64,000 bases of DNA, taken from assembly GCF_005747095.1 (NCBI RefSeq), contig NZ_SWLG01000011.1, positions 62,001-126,000 of the forward strand, given 5' to 3'. A model generated the notes under the pieces. That model saw nothing but the letters and a program-made list of their open reading frames with translations, ran no database searches and had not been told where the DNA came from. This stretch comes from Exobacillus caeni (GTDB taxonomy: Bacteria; Bacillota; Bacilli; Bacillales; Guptibacillaceae). Made by a program: the position numbers and the translations under genes. Shown one piece after another: positions 28,259 through 38,786 of this stretch (the stretch's first letter is position 1; each line of letters opens with the position of its first letter).

Positions 28259-29983
28259 ATGTTAGCAGAATTATCAATACGTAATTTTGCAATCATCGAA
28301 GAAATTTCATTGTCGTTTGAAAAAGGGTTAACTGTTCTCACCGGGGAAACCGGAGCGGGAAAATCCATTATCATCGATGCGATAGGCCTCTTAGTCGGGG
28401 GGCGTGGATCCTCGGAATATGTTCGATACGGAACGAAAAAGGCAGAAATTGAAGGACTTTTCCATATAGAGCCGGCGCATCCTTGCATACAAAAACTCGA
28501 AGAGCTAGGAATCGAAATTAATGATGGTATGGTTATTTTACGCCGTGATATTTCGAGTTCCGGAAAGAGCGCTTGCCGAATTAATGGAAAGCTTGTAACA
28601 CTGGGCATCCTAAGGGAAATTGGACAGAACTTGATCGATATTCACGGCCAGCATGAACATCAAGATTTGATGCAGGAAGAAAAGCATTTACAGCTGCTGG
28701 ATCATTTTGGTGAACGATCAATCAAATCCGCTCTTACGGAATACCGTGCAATTTATGCAAGGTATAAAAAAGTTGAGAAACAAATAAAAGATTTATCTGA
28801 AAATGAACAAAAGATGGCACAACGCCTTGATTTAATTCAATATCAACTCGAGGAGATCCAGACAGCAGATCTACATCCTAATGAAGATGAAGAGTTAATG
28901 GATGAGAAACTGCGGTTGTCGAACTATGAAAAGCTCTTTACTTCTTTAAATGACAGCTATAATTCCCTTTATGGCGAAAACCGTGGACTAGACTGGGTCG
29001 GACTTGCGATGGCTCAGCTCGAGAATGTATCCGATCTTGACGAAGAGTTAAAGGAAATTTATGATCTAGTGGCCAACCAGTTTTATTTGCTGGAGGAAGC
29101 TGCATTTAAAATCAGTAATTTCCAGAGCCAGCTTGAGTTTGATCCTAATCGTCTGGATATGATCGAAGAAAGACTTAGCGAAATTCATTTATTAAAAAGA
29201 AAATATGGAAGCAGCGTACAAGAAATTTTGGAATATGCAGCATCTATAGAGGATGAATTGGATACGATAACCAACCGTGAAGGTCGAATTTCTTCTCTAG
29301 AGAAAGAATTAAAGGAATTGTCCGCTGATTTATTAGTTGAAGCCAAAAACCTATCGAGATTAAGAAAAAAAGTTGCTTCTGATTTAACTGAGGCAATCCA
29401 TTATGAATTACAAGAGCTTTACATGGAAAAGACAAAGTTTTCCATCGGTTTTTCTTATTATGAGGGAAAGCCCGGGAAAAGCCCTGAGATCGAAGGCTTT
29501 CCGATTTCTTTTCACGATGATGGGATTGATAAAGTATCGTTTAAAATTTCTACAAATCCTGGGGAACCGCTAAAAGAACTTTCAAAAGTTGCTTCTGGAG
29601 GAGAACTTTCGAGGATTATGCTTGCTTTAAAATCCATTTTCTCCAGGCACCAGGGAATAACGTCCATCATTTTTGATGAAGTAGATACAGGAGTTAGCGG
29701 CCGTGTAGCGCAGGCGATGGCAGAAAAGATTTATGGACTGTCGGTTGATTCGCAGGTTCTAGTCATTACCCATCTGCCACAGGTAGCTGCTATGTCTGAT
29801 ACTCACCTTTATATTTCTAAAGAAGAAACGGGGCAGGGAAGAACAAAAACAAATGTAATTCAATTATCGCTTGAGGAAAAAACAGAAGAACTTGGAAGAA
29901 TGATTTCAGGAGCTGAAATGACAAGCCTCACGAGGCAGCATGCCAGGGAATTGCTCGACCTTGCCGAAGAGATTAAATCCTGA
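28259..29983 (+). CDS. recN: DNA repair protein RecN
   Basis: A 574-residue SMC-like ATPase that gathers at double-strand breaks. Walker A GETGAGKS is at about 30-37, then long coiled-coil arms (about 155-365), the ABC signature [12 protein letters not shown] and Walker [14 protein letters not shown] near the C-terminus. ATG follows AGGATAAGGTGTGGTTAA. It is followed by a terminator. Confidence 0.95.
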   Translation: MLAELSIRNFAIIEEISLSFEKGLTVLTGETGAGKSIIIDAIGLLVGGRGSSEYVRYGTKKAEIEGLFHIEPAHPCIQKLEELGIEINDGMVILRRDISSSGKSACRINGKLVTLGILREIGQNLIDIHGQHEHQDLMQEEKHLQLLDHFGERSIKSALTEYRAIYARYKKVEKQIKDLSENEQKMAQRLDLIQYQLEEIQTADLHPNEDEELMDEKLRLSNYEKLFTSLNDSYNSLYGENRGLDWVGLAMAQLENVSDLDEELKEIYDLVANQFYLLEEAAFKISNFQSQLEFDPNRLDMIEERLSEIHLLKRKYGSSVQEILEYAASIEDELDTITNREGRISSLEKELKELSADLLVEAKNLSRLRKKVASDLTEAIHYELQELYMEKTKFSIGFSYYEGKPGKSPEIEGFPISFHDDGIDKVSFKISTNPGEPLKELSKVASGGELSRIMLALKSIFSRHQGITSIIFDEVDTGVSGRVAQAMAEKIYGLSVDSQVLVITHLPQVAAMSDTHLYISKEETGQGRTKTNVIQLSLEEKTEELGRMISGAEMTSLTRQHARELLDLAEEIKS

Positions 29984-29988
29984 AATTG

Positions 29989-30024
29989 AAAAGCTATCCA
30001 TCTAAGGATAGCTTTTTCTTTTTT
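29989..30024 (+). terminator. Terminator of recN
   Basis: AAAAGCTATCC pairs with GGATAGCTTTT across a short loop and continues into TCTTTTTTC. Confidence 0.85.
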
Positions 30025-30108
30025 CTTAGTTATAATAACGATTTTCTAAGGCAAGATTATAGATACAGCCATGTTGGAGGTGTGGGTAAGAGCGAGGAGA
30101 GTGAAGGA

Positions 30109-31416
30109 TTGAAATTTGATATGATAAGACAAATAATTGGAATAGTTCTCCTTGGTTTTCTGGTTATTGTCGGTTTTAATAAACCGATTCAAACAATGTT
30201 ATCGATGCCACAGCAGTTAACATTGTTTGAAGGAGAGAAAAAGTCAATAAACAACTACTTTCCTGGAAGTGCAGTTGCCAGTTCTATGGCAAATAGCGTC
30301 ATTTCGATCGACAGAGACAAGGAAAAGCGTGCGGTTGACGTGACTGCAGAAAAGAGCGGTGAGGCAGAAATGCTGTTGTCGCTTGGCGCTCTTCCTGTAA
30401 AAAATGTAGATGTTAAAGTTCTGCCCGATTTTAAAGTGATCCCGGGCGGCCAATCTATAGGCGTTAAGTTAAACACACTGGGCGTTCTCGTTGTTGGACA
30501 TCACTTAGTCCAAACCCAGAGTGGTGATAAATCTCCGGGAGAAACCGCAGATATCCATGTAGGTGATATTATAACCAAAATAAACGGGAAACCAATTAAA
30601 AATATGGATGATGTTGGTCCTATTATTAAAGAAGCCGGTTCAGATGGAAGTTCATTAGAAGTCACGATAATAAGGGAAAAAGAAGTGTTGAGGAAAAAGC
30701 TTACTCCGGTAAAAGATAGTAACGACAAATCATATCGTATCGGTTTATATATCCGCGACTCGGCAGCAGGGGTAGGTACATTAACATTTTATCACCCTGA
30801 AACCAAAAAATACGGAGCGCTGGGCCATGTCATTTCGGATATGGATACGAAAAAACCTATTGTCGTCCACCACGGAGAGATCTTCGGTTCTTCTGTTACT
30901 TCTATCGAGAAAGGCAGCAATGGAAAACCTGGAGAAAAGCTAGCTCGTTTCTCTAACGAGGATAAGACACTCGGAACAATTACTCGCAACAGTCCGTTTG
31001 GTATTTTCGGAAAGATGAATGAAGATATAGATAACGAAATATATAATAAACCAATGCCGATAGCCTTATCCCACCAGGTCAAAGAAGGACCTGCGAAAAT
31101 CTTAACTGTAGTAAAAGGAAGTAAAGTAAAGGCGTATGACATTGAAATCGTAAGCTCTATACCACAAAAGTTTCCTGCAACCAAAGGGATGGTCATTAAA
31201 GTGACAGATCCTGAGCTGTTAAAAACAACAGGAGGAATTGTGCAGGGAATGAGCGGGAGCCCAATTATTCAAGACGGAAAAGTAATCGGGGCAGTTACAC
31301 ACGTTTTCGTAAATGATCCTACCTCAGGGTACGGTGTTCATATAGAGTGGATGCTGCAAGAAGCTGGCATTAATATTTATGAAGAAGATCGCAATGGAAA
31401 GCGGGCGGCGAGCTGA
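30109..31416 (+). CDS. spoIVB: SpoIVB serine peptidase (sporulation sigma-K checkpoint)
   Basis: Forespore-made S55 protease that is secreted across the inner forespore membrane and cleaves SpoIVFA, releasing pro-sigma-K processing. The 435-residue protein has an N-terminal membrane segment (about 6-23), a PDZ domain (about residues 110-200, with [12 protein letters not shown]), the catalytic histidine region [11 protein letters not shown] and the nucleophile motif GMSGSPI (about 380-386). The start is set at TTG 30109, nine bases from GAGGAG (30094-30099); ATG 30121 is the alternative. Further upstream codons run back into the recN terminator and are rejected. Confidence 0.93.
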   Translation: MKFDMIRQIIGIVLLGFLVIVGFNKPIQTMLSMPQQLTLFEGEKKSINNYFPGSAVASSMANSVISIDRDKEKRAVDVTAEKSGEAEMLLSLGALPVKNVDVKVLPDFKVIPGGQSIGVKLNTLGVLVVGHHLVQTQSGDKSPGETADIHVGDIITKINGKPIKNMDDVGPIIKEAGSDGSSLEVTIIREKEVLRKKLTPVKDSNDKSYRIGLYIRDSAAGVGTLTFYHPETKKYGALGHVISDMDTKKPIVVHHGEIFGSSVTSIEKGSNGKPGEKLARFSNEDKTLGTITRNSPFGIFGKMNEDIDNEIYNKPMPIALSHQVKEGPAKILTVVKGSKVKAYDIEIVSSIPQKFPATKGMVIKVTDPELLKTTGGIVQGMSGSPIIQDGKVIGAVTHVFVNDPTSGYGVHIEWMLQEAGINIYEEDRNGKRAAS

Positions 31417-31450
31417 AAATGCTCCTGTTCGCTTTTTTTCTGTTTTTTTA
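31401..31450 (+). terminator. Terminator of spoIVB
   Basis: GCGGGCGGCGAGC pairs with GCTCCTGTTCGC using several G.U pairs and one bulge, followed by TTTTTTTCTGTTTTTTT. Confidence 0.7.
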
Positions 31451-31527
31451 AAAGCTCTTTTCGCACACTTTGTTGCTTAATAAGCTTCACAGTAGAGATG
31501 AACTGCGACGCAATTACAGCATTGATT

Positions 31528-31812
31528 TCCACTCCGGGCAGTTCGCTTTCCGCGGGCAACGCTTCAGCTTCCTCGTCAGCAAAAACCGCTTCCTGCGGGA
31601 TCTTCAGCTGTTGCTTTTCCCGCAGGAGTCGACTGCCCTCTGCTCCAATCAATTGACGTTTTTCAAAGATGTTGAACATCAAAGCACAGCTTAGCGAAGG
31701 AAACACACGTAGACTCCTGCGGGACAGCGAAGACGTTGAGACCCCGCAGTGAGTTTCCTTTGCGAGCGAGGAGGCTCAGCGCGAGCCCGCGGAAAGCGTA
31801 GTGTATTTCCGT
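31528..31812. repeat. Two inverted copies of a GC-rich intergenic element between spoIVB and spo0A
   Basis: Copy A (31528-31640) contains GCTTTCCGCGGGC (31545-31557) and CCCGCAGGAGTC (31619-31630). Copy B (31702-31812) contains the exact reverse complements GACTCCTGCGGG (31712-31723) and GCCCGCGGAAAGC (31785-31797). Copy A is bounded by GGGCAGT / ACTGCCC. The GC content contrasts with the AT-rich flanks. No convincing gene is present; the short frames here are by-products of the repeats. A deleted relative lies at 54555-54590. It resembles dispersed palindromic elements of Bacillaceae. Confidence 0.7.
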
Positions 31813-31949
31813 AGCGGTCAGTAGTAACTTACGTCGCAGTTTATCGCTTTTGTGCAATAACAACAATCTTTTAGCCTTTTAAAATAAAAAAGCTGATGAT
31901 GAACAGTAAGGATATGCTATAATTAATCTAATATCAAAAATGAAGAAAA

Positions 31950-32090
31950 TTCGACAAAAACACAAATGAACTCCTGTCAAACGACAAATGACCTCGAAAA
32001 ATGAAGAAAATAAAAGGGAGATAAAGAAAAGAAGATTTTTTTATTCTTATTTAGAAAATTTAAAGGGTTTTTGGAATACCTGTTGAATTT
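31950..32090 (+). promoter_or_regulatory. spo0A control region: 0A boxes and sigma-H promoter candidate
   Basis: TTCGACA (31950-31956) is an exact inverted 0A box (TGTCGAA), and AACGACA (31980-31986) is a one-mismatch copy. Further down, AGGGTTT (32064-32070), an 11-base spacer and GTTGAATTT (32082-32090) fit the sigma-H consensus (AGGAWWT, RnnGAATww). This mirrors the autoregulated sporulation promoter of B. subtilis spo0A. Confidence 0.6.
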
Positions 32091-32131
32091 TATACAATAA
32101 GCAAGAAATAGTTGGAAGGAGAGACATAATC

Positions 32132-32932
32132 GTGCAGAAGATTAAAGTGTGCTTGGCGGATGACAATCGCGAACTAGTTAGCTTAATTGAGGAATATATT
32201 TCTCACCAGGATGACATGGAGGTAATCGGTACTGCTTATAACGGCCAGGAATGTTTAGCCCTTTTGGATGAACAGGTTCCAGATGTGCTCGTTTTAGATA
32301 TTATAATGCCTCACTTAGATGGCCTTGCGGTATTGGAAAGACTTCGCGCTGAAAGTATTTCATGCAATGTGATAATGCTAACTGCCTTTGGCCAGGAAGA
32401 TGTTACAAAGAAAGCTGTGGACCTTGGAGCGTCTTATTTTATTCTGAAACCGTTCGATATGGAAAACTTAGCGAGCCATATTCGCCAGGTCAGTGGAAAA
32501 AAACAGGCTTTTACAAAATCTACCCCAACGTTTAAGCGCCATGTCAAAGAATCGAGGCCTAAAAATCTTGATGCAAGTATTACAAGTATCATCCATGAAA
32601 TTGGAGTTCCTGCTCATATCAAAGGCTATATGTACTTAAGAGAAGCGATCACAATGGTTTATAATGATATTGAATTACTTGGCTCGATTACAAAAGTGCT
32701 CTATCCTGATATCGCGAAAAAGTTTAACACAACCTCTTCTCGTGTAGAAAGAGCGATCCGCCATGCTATTGAAGTTGCATGGAGCAGAGGGAATATCGAA
32801 TCGATCTCCAATCTGTTCGGATATACAGTAAGCATGTCTAAAGCCAAGCCAACTAACTCCGAGTTCATCGCAATGGTAGCTGACAAGCTTCGTATCGAAC
32901 ATAGCCAGGACAACTACACGTATAATCGATAA
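32132..32932 (+). CDS. spo0A: Sporulation master response regulator Spo0A
   Basis: Endpoint of the sporulation phosphorelay. The 266-residue protein has a receiver domain (1-125) with the acidic pocket D10/D11 and phosphorylation site D56 in [11 protein letters not shown], and a DNA-binding effector domain (about 145-266) whose recognition region reads [21 protein letters not shown] 32132 follows GGAAGGAGAG. Its own promoter region carries 0A boxes, so positive feedback is likely. Confidence 0.97.
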   Translation: MQKIKVCLADDNRELVSLIEEYISHQDDMEVIGTAYNGQECLALLDEQVPDVLVLDIIMPHLDGLAVLERLRAESISCNVIMLTAFGQEDVTKKAVDLGASYFILKPFDMENLASHIRQVSGKKQAFTKSTPTFKRHVKESRPKNLDASITSIIHEIGVPAHIKGYMYLREAITMVYNDIELLGSITKVLYPDIAKKFNTTSSRVERAIRHAIEVAWSRGNIESISNLFGYTVSMSKAKPTNSEFIAMVADKLRIEHSQDNYTYNR

Positions 32933-32973
32933 GAAATTATATTTATTTTATAAAAGCTGAAGTAACAGATAAA

Positions 32974-33007
32974 AGACACCTGCAAATTTTGCAAGGTGTC
33001 TGTTTTT
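32974..33007. terminator. Bidirectional terminator between spo0A and yqzF
   Basis: AGACACC(T)TGCAA-type stem, AGACACCTGCAA with TTGCAAGGTGTCT, followed by GTTTTTA on the plus strand. It also overlaps the end of the convergent minus-strand gene. Confidence 0.8.
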
Positions 33008-33242
33008 ATGAGCGTTTACTGAATTTCTTTTGTAATTTGTTCCTTTTTCGGTCTCTATAGAATATAAAGCCGCCAACGAAAGCGAGTCCTGCTGCAAAGA
33101 AGACCAATCCGGCAAGGAACTGTAAAGATAAAGACGGAAATGGTGTCTGAAGATAACCGAATAATACATCTCTCATTAATTTTATACCATAAACCCCTAA
33201 TAACCCGGGTAAAAGCACCACTAACAAGGCGATCAAACGCAT
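33006..33242 (-). CDS. yqzF: YqzF family membrane protein (DUF2627)
   Basis: A 78-residue protein with two membrane helices (about 2-20 and 42-63) and a basic cytoplasmic tail with YRDRKRNK. ATG at 33242 follows AAAGGA at nine bases and gives the length of B. subtilis YqzF; an upstream TTG at 33260 lies before that ribosome site. It is convergent with spo0A. Function unknown. Confidence 0.82.
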   Translation of the reverse strand: MRLIALLVVLLPGLLGVYGIKLMRDVLFGYLQTPFPSLSLQFLAGLVFFAAGLAFVGGFIFYRDRKRNKLQKKFSKRS

Positions 33243-33420
33243 GTAACTGCATCCTTTCAAAGTAAACTACCTCTTATTTTATCGAACATTGCTGTAACTG
33301 TCTAATCTTAACAATGAAAGTTATATGAAAATTCTTTTTACTGTGCAGGAATTGTCAAATCGAAAAAACAATTGTATGATTAAGTATGAAGATGATTGCA
33401 TGATAAAAGGAGTTTGTCCG

Positions 33421-35487
33421 GTGAATAAATGTATGATAGTAGGAGCGGGGAAGGGTGGAACTGCCCTTCTAAGAATTTTGCAAGAAACCGAAATGATGGA
33501 AGTAGTAGCCGTGGTCGATGTGAATCCAGATGCTACCGGCATTCGGTTGGCTAAACAGCTAGAGATCGATACATACCAGGACTGGAGAAGTGTGCTATCA
33601 AGCGAGATAGATGTGATTATCGAAGCTACTGGCATTGAAGAAGTTTTTGAAAATTTAAGGGACCATCGCGATAGGCAGACTGTTCTTATCCCCGGGTCAG
33701 TAGCTAATATCGTTTTAAAACTTATAGAGGAAAAAGAAGGGTTGATTGAAGAACTTCAAAGCCAATCTTATCAGCAGGATCTTATTCTAAATTCTACTCA
33801 TGATGGTATGGTCGCCATTGATATCGAAGAAAGAATTACTCTCTTTAATCATAGTGCAGAACGAATGACGGGGATTAACCGCAAGCTTGCTCTTGGTCAA
33901 AATGTTGGTGCAGTAATCGCTAACAGCCAGCTGCCGAGAATCATAACATCAGGTCATGCAGAAATAAATCAGGAGCAAACGCTCGATAATGGCAAAAAAA
34001 TTATCACTACAAGAATACCTATGGTCGATGATGCTGGTCGTTGTGTGGGGGCTTTTGCGGTTTTCAAGGATATTACTGAGATAGAAGAAATGGCAAATGA
34101 AGTTACAAATCTAAAAAGTATTCAAACCATGCTGGAAGCAATCATTCATTCATCAGACGAAGCGATATCGGTTGTAGATGAAAAAGGGCGTGGATTGATG
34201 ATCAATCCTGCCTACAGTAGATTAACAGGACTGCGTGAGGAAGAAGTGATCGGTAAACCGGCTACTACAGATATTTCTGAAGGAGAAAGCATGCACATGA
34301 GGGTGTTGAAAACCCGGAAGCCCGTGAGAGGTGTTCGGATGAAGGTCGGTCCGAATAAGCGGGATGTTCTTGTCAATGTAGCTCCAGTAATAGTGGACGG
34401 AATGATAAAAGGAAGTGTCGGTGTTATCCACGATATTTCAGAAATACATTCATTGACCAATCAGTTGAAAAGAGCGAGGCAAATCATTAGAACCCTTGAG
34501 GCCAAGTATTCTTTTGACGATATAATCGGTGAGTCAGAGGAAATTAAGTTTGCGGTCGAACAAGCAAAGCTAGGAGCTACTACTCCTGCGACAGTCTTGT
34601 TACGTGGAGAGTCTGGCACAGGAAAGGAACTTTTTGCCCATGCGATCCACAACGCGAGTGACAGAAAGTTCAACAAGTTTGTACGGGTCAATTGTGCTGC
34701 GATTTCGGAATCGCTGCTTGAGAGTGAATTATTTGGCTATGAAGAGGGTGCATTTTCGGGAGCGAAGCAGGGTGGAAAAAGAGGTCTGTTCGAAGAAGCG
34801 AACGGAGGCAGCATTTTCCTTGATGAGATCGGTGAAATTTCGTTAAACACACAGGCAAAATTGCTTCGGGTCTTGCAGGAAAATGAAATCGTCAGGGTGG
34901 GAGGAACAAAGCCCATTCCCATAAAATTGAGAGTTATCGCAGCAACGAATGTAAATCTTGAAAAGAGAATAAGAGAGGGGACTTTTCGGGAAGATTTATA
35001 TTATCGACTAAATAGATTGCCGATCCAGATTCCTCCGCTCCGGAATAGAAAAGAAGATATAAGATTGCTTGCTGAACATTTGATTAACAAAATCAATCAG
35101 GATTATGGGCGCAATGTGGATCAGTTGAGCGAGGATGCGGTTCATTATTTACAGCAATATGAATGGCCGGGCAATGTGAGAGAACTAGAAAATGTACTTG
35201 GAAGAGCGATGATTCATATGGACATGCAAGAAAGGATAATGGATGTTCAACATATTCCTGCTCTTGAAACTGATGCAAAATCAGCAGGTGAAACAATCAC
35301 AATAAATGAGTTGGAGTCTGCCACACTGAATGAACTTGTTGAGTCTTTCGAAAAACAGGTACTTCAAAAAGCATTGAAAGCAAACAACGGAAATAAAACA
35401 AGGACTGCTAAAGAGTTGGGTGTTTCGTTAAGAAATCTTTATTATAAAATGGAAAAGTATAATATTGAAAATAATAGCACGCAATAA
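33421..35487 (+). CDS. bkdR: Sigma-54-dependent activator of the bkd operon, BkdR
   Basis: Activates the downstream keto-acid operon with sigma-54 (SigL). From GTG 33421 (eight bases after AAAGGAG) it has 688 residues. Domains: an N-terminal Rossmann-like segment with [11 protein letters not shown] (about 7-17) resembling nucleotide-binding folds, two PAS domains (about 115-220 and 232-345), an AAA+ domain with Walker A GESGTGKE (396-403) and sigma-54 contact loop GAFSGA (443-448; the usual motif is GAFTGA), and a C-terminal Fis-type helix-turn-helix. Upstream in-frame ATG 33325 lacks a ribosome site. Confidence 0.93.
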   Translation: MNKCMIVGAGKGGTALLRILQETEMMEVVAVVDVNPDATGIRLAKQLEIDTYQDWRSVLSSEIDVIIEATGIEEVFENLRDHRDRQTVLIPGSVANIVLKLIEEKEGLIEELQSQSYQQDLILNSTHDGMVAIDIEERITLFNHSAERMTGINRKLALGQNVGAVIANSQLPRIITSGHAEINQEQTLDNGKKIITTRIPMVDDAGRCVGAFAVFKDITEIEEMANEVTNLKSIQTMLEAIIHSSDEAISVVDEKGRGLMINPAYSRLTGLREEEVIGKPATTDISEGESMHMRVLKTRKPVRGVRMKVGPNKRDVLVNVAPVIVDGMIKGSVGVIHDISEIHSLTNQLKRARQIIRTLEAKYSFDDIIGESEEIKFAVEQAKLGATTPATVLLRGESGTGKELFAHAIHNASDRKFNKFVRVNCAAISESLLESELFGYEEGAFSGAKQGGKRGLFEEANGGSIFLDEIGEISLNTQAKLLRVLQENEIVRVGGTKPIPIKLRVIAATNVNLEKRIREGTFREDLYYRLNRLPIQIPPLRNRKEDIRLLAEHLINKINQDYGRNVDQLSEDAVHYLQQYEWPGNVRELENVLGRAMIHMDMQERIMDVQHIPALETDAKSAGETITINELESATLNELVESFEKQVLQKALKANNGNKTRTAKELGVSLRNLYYKMEKYNIENNSTQ

Positions 35488-35573
35488 TTTGCGTGGCATG
35501 AAAAAAAATGCATGCTCTTAACCTTGAAATAAAGCGGTTTCATAAGATTTGAAAGTTGGCATGAATATTGCAT
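35478..35573 (+). promoter_or_regulatory. Sigma-54 promoter of the bkd operon with upstream palindrome
   Basis: TTGGCATGAATATTGCAT (35556-35573) contains TGGCA and TTGC with the -24/-12 spacing of sigma-54 promoters. Upstream, CACGCAA-TAAT-TTGCGTG (35478-35495) is a perfect 7-bp palindrome that overlaps the bkdR stop codon and lacks a T-run. It is a candidate BkdR binding site; this role is inference. Confidence 0.8.
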
Positions 35574-35609
35574 TATAAATAGTGGGCCTTGCAAAAGGAG
35601 GAGTTAGAG

Positions 35610-36512
35610 TTGAAGTTAGATAGGCTGATTCAAGTTGCTGCTGAACAACCTGATAAGATTGTAGCTGTTGCAGCAGCGGAAGATGAAGAGGTTATAGAAG
35701 CAGTAAAACGAGCGATACAAGAAGAAATCGCTTCCTTCTTACTGTTTGGCAAAGAAAAGGAAATCATTCATTTGTTACAAAAAAAGGGGCTGGATCCCAC
35801 TACCACAGATAAACTGAAGGTTCTAAATGCTTCTACGCCTTCAGATGCTGCAGAAAGCGCAGTAAAAGCGGTGAATAGTGGGGATGCTGATGTTTTAATG
35901 AAAGGCATGGTATCAACTGCTGTTATTCTAAAAGCAGTTCTTAACAAAGAATGGGGTCTTCGAACCGGTAAAGTTCTATCCCATGTGGCTGCTTTTGAAG
36001 TTCCTCATATGGAAAATCTCATTTTTGTAACTGATGCAGGAATGAATATCGCGCCGGACTTAAAGCAAAAGTCCGAAATTATAAAGAATGCAGTATCAAT
36101 AGCAAATTCAATCGGGATTAAGCGACCTAAAGTTGCACCTATAGCAGCCGTGGAGGTAATCAATCCTGATATGCAGGCTACGTTGGATGCTGCTGCGTTA
36201 ACACAGATGAACCAGCGGGGCCAGATTAAAAACTGCTTGATCGATGGTCCGCTTGGGCTCGACAATGCAATCTCGCTGGAGGCTGCAGAACATAAAGGAA
36301 TAGAGAGCGATGTTGCAGGAGCGGCCGATATTTTAATGGTGCCAACAATAGAAGTAGGAAATGCATTATATAAATCGTTAATTTATTTTGCCCGTGCGAA
36401 AGTTGGGGCAGTAATTGCTGGAGCTAGAGCTCCGATCGTGCTTACATCGAGAGCCGACAGTGCGGAAAGCAAACTTTATTCAATTGCACTTGCAGTAAAT
36501 TCTACAAAATAA
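35610..36512 (+). CDS. ptb: Phosphate butyryltransferase (branched-chain acyl phosphotransferase)
   Basis: Converts isobutyryl-, isovaleryl- or 2-methylbutyryl-CoA to the acyl phosphate. It has 300 residues. The family core includes AVAAAEDEEVIEAV, ADVLMKGMVSTAVILKAVL, VTDAGMNIAP and the C-terminal TSRADSAESKLYSIALA. TTG 35610 (MKLDRLIQV) follows AAAGGAGGAG; an in-frame ATG-like start at 35589 precedes that site and is rejected. First gene of the sigma-54-driven operon; with Buk it gives ATP from branched-chain acyl-CoA. Confidence 0.92.
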   Translation: MKLDRLIQVAAEQPDKIVAVAAAEDEEVIEAVKRAIQEEIASFLLFGKEKEIIHLLQKKGLDPTTTDKLKVLNASTPSDAAESAVKAVNSGDADVLMKGMVSTAVILKAVLNKEWGLRTGKVLSHVAAFEVPHMENLIFVTDAGMNIAPDLKQKSEIIKNAVSIANSIGIKRPKVAPIAAVEVINPDMQATLDAAALTQMNQRGQIKNCLIDGPLGLDNAISLEAAEHKGIESDVAGAADILMVPTIEVGNALYKSLIYFARAKVGAVIAGARAPIVLTSRADSAESKLYSIALAVNSTK

Positions 36513-36539
36513 CATGGAAGATACAGGGAGGAAACAAAA

Positions 36540-37640
36540 ATGGAATTATTTAAGTACATGGAAACCTATGACTATGAACAAGTGGTAGTATGCCAGGATA
36601 AACAATCTGGTCTGAAAGCGATTATTGCTATCCACGATACTACTCTTGGTCCTGCACTCGGTGGAACAAGAATGTGGACATATGATTCAGAGGAAGCGGC
36701 TTTTGAAGATGCATTGCGTCTTGCAAAAGGGATGACTTATAAGAACGCTGCTGCAGGATTAAACCTCGGCGGAGGAAAAACAGTTATTATCGGGGATCCT
36801 CGCAAAGATAAAAATGAAGAAATGTTCCGAGCGTTCGGGCGGTATATCCAGGGCTTGAACGGGCGTTATATTACAGCTGAAGATGTAGGTACAACTGTAG
36901 CTGACATGGATTTAATCCATGAAGAAACTGATTATGTTACAGGTATTTCTCCTGCATTCGGTTCTTCAGGAAACCCTTCACCAGTTACAGCTTACGGTGT
37001 ATATGTAGGGATGAAAGCGGCAGCGAAAGAAGCGTTTGGCACTGATTCTCTCGAAGGTAAAACTGTTGCTGTCCAGGGTGTTGGGAACGTGGCTTATAAT
37101 CTGTGTAAACATCTTCATGAAGAAGGAGCATCCTTGATTGTTACGGACATTAACAAAGAAGCTGTTCAACGCGCTGTTGATGATTTTGGAGCGAAAGCTG
37201 TAAATACAGATGAAATTTATAGTGTTGATTGCGATATTTTTGCCCCATGTGCCCTGGGAGCTGTAATTAACGACGACACGATCCCGCAGATTAAAGCAAA
37301 AGTTATTGCTGGAGCAGCAAACAACCAGCTGAAAGAAACAACTCACGGTGATCAGATTGCTGAAATGGGTATTGTTTATGCTCCTGACTATGTCATTAAT
37401 GCAGGCGGTGTTATTAACGTAGCAGACGAACTTTACGGATATAACCGTGACCGTGCGATGAAACGTGTAGAAGGGATTTACGATAATATACAAAAAGTAA
37501 TCGAAATTTCAAAGCGTGACGGCATTCCGACTTATGCAGCAGCAGATCGCATGGCTGAAGAGCGTATCGAAAGAATGAAAAATTCGAGAAGCCAATTCTT
37601 AATGAATCCGCACAACATTTTAACTCATCGCAACAGATAA
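36540..37640 (+). CDS. bcd: Branched-chain amino acid (leucine) dehydrogenase
   Basis: NAD-dependent oxidative deamination of Leu, Val and Ile to the 2-oxo acids. It has 366 residues. The catalytic region has [10 protein letters not shown] and the lysines in [19 protein letters not shown], followed by the Rossmann loop [17 protein letters not shown] follows GGGAGGAAACAAAA, 27 bp after ptb. Confidence 0.95.
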   Translation: MELFKYMETYDYEQVVVCQDKQSGLKAIIAIHDTTLGPALGGTRMWTYDSEEAAFEDALRLAKGMTYKNAAAGLNLGGGKTVIIGDPRKDKNEEMFRAFGRYIQGLNGRYITAEDVGTTVADMDLIHEETDYVTGISPAFGSSGNPSPVTAYGVYVGMKAAAKEAFGTDSLEGKTVAVQGVGNVAYNLCKHLHEEGASLIVTDINKEAVQRAVDDFGAKAVNTDEIYSVDCDIFAPCALGAVINDDTIPQIKAKVIAGAANNQLKETTHGDQIAEMGIVYAPDYVINAGGVINVADELYGYNRDRAMKRVEGIYDNIQKVIEISKRDGIPTYAAADRMAEERIERMKNSRSQFLMNPHNILTHRNR

Positions 37641-37656
37641 ATTGGAGGTTAGAATC

Positions 37657-38763
37657 TTGGCCAATTCAGAATATCGTCTACTGGTCATAAATCCAGGTTC
37701 GACATCGACGAAAATAGGTATATTTGACAATGAACGTGGCGTATTTGAAAAAACCATTCGTCATAACAGCGAAGAGATCAACACATATGAGAACATTATT
37801 GACCAATACGAATTTCGGAAAAACGTGATACTTGAAACGCTTGACCAGGAAGGTTTCAATATTTCCAAGCTTGATGCGGTAGTTGGCCGGGGAGGGTTGT
37901 TGCGACCTATCGTAGGAGGAACATACTCCGTGAACGATCAAATGCTTGAAGATTTAAGAAATGGGTTTTCAGGAGAACATGCTTCCAACCTTGGTGGAAT
38001 TATTGCTTTTGAAATCGCAAGCCAGTTAAACATCCCTTCTTTCATAGTAGACCCGGTTGTGGTAGATGAACTTCAGCCGGTGGCTCGGCTTTCCGGTGTA
38101 CCAGAGATAGAAAGGAAGAGCATATTCCATGCCCTAAACCAAAAAGCCGTTGCAAGAAGGGTCTCAAAACAATTGAATCAAAGGTATGAGGATCTAAGGT
38201 TGATTGTCACCCACATGGGAGGCGGAATCACTGTTGGCGTCCATGAAAACGGAAGAGTTATTGATGTGAATAACGGACTGCATGGTGAAGGCCCTTTCTC
38301 ACCGGAAAGGGCAGGAACAGTACCGGTAGGGGACCTTGTATCAATGTGCTTTTCGGGGCATTACTACGCTGATGAAATTATGAAAAAGCTAGTTGGACAA
38401 GCTGGTTTTGTCGGATATCTTGGGACGAACGATGCAGTGAAAGTTGAGAAGATGATCAAAGAGGGCAACGAGAAAGCAGAATTGGTTTATGAAGCGATGG
38501 CTTACCAGGTTGCAAAGGAAATAGGTGCAGCCAGTGCTGTGCTTTCCGGGAGAGTAGATGCGATAATTTTGACCGGCGGTCTGGCATACGGCAAGGAATT
38601 CGTTGAAAAAATAACTGAACGTGTTAAATGGATCGCCGATGTGATCGTTCATCCGGGAGAAAATGAATTGCAGGCGCTTGCTGAAGGCGGTCTTCGAGTC
38701 TTAAGGAATGAGGAAGATGCAAAGGAGTACCCAAACTCCCCGATCGTAGAAAAAGTGATTTAA
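37657..38763 (+). CDS. buk: Branched-chain fatty acid (butyrate) kinase
   Basis: Acetokinase-family enzyme making ATP from acyl phosphate. It has 368 residues from TTG 37657, which follows TTGGAGG; the TTG at 37642 is part of that ribosome site. Motifs: [40 protein letters not shown] and ILTGGLAYG. Works directly after Ptb. Confidence 0.94.
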   Translation: MANSEYRLLVINPGSTSTKIGIFDNERGVFEKTIRHNSEEINTYENIIDQYEFRKNVILETLDQEGFNISKLDAVVGRGGLLRPIVGGTYSVNDQMLEDLRNGFSGEHASNLGGIIAFEIASQLNIPSFIVDPVVVDELQPVARLSGVPEIERKSIFHALNQKAVARRVSKQLNQRYEDLRLIVTHMGGGITVGVHENGRVIDVNNGLHGEGPFSPERAGTVPVGDLVSMCFSGHYYADEIMKKLVGQAGFVGYLGTNDAVKVEKMIKEGNEKAELVYEAMAYQVAKEIGAASAVLSGRVDAIILTGGLAYGKEFVEKITERVKWIADVIVHPGENELQALAEGGLRVLRNEEDAKEYPNSPIVEKVI

Positions 38764-38786
38764 ACCATTTGTAAAGGAGCATCATT

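Noticed and set aside
31377-31866. Small frames between spoIVB and spo0A
   Set aside because: They are produced by the GC-rich inverted repeats and show no conserved protein pattern.
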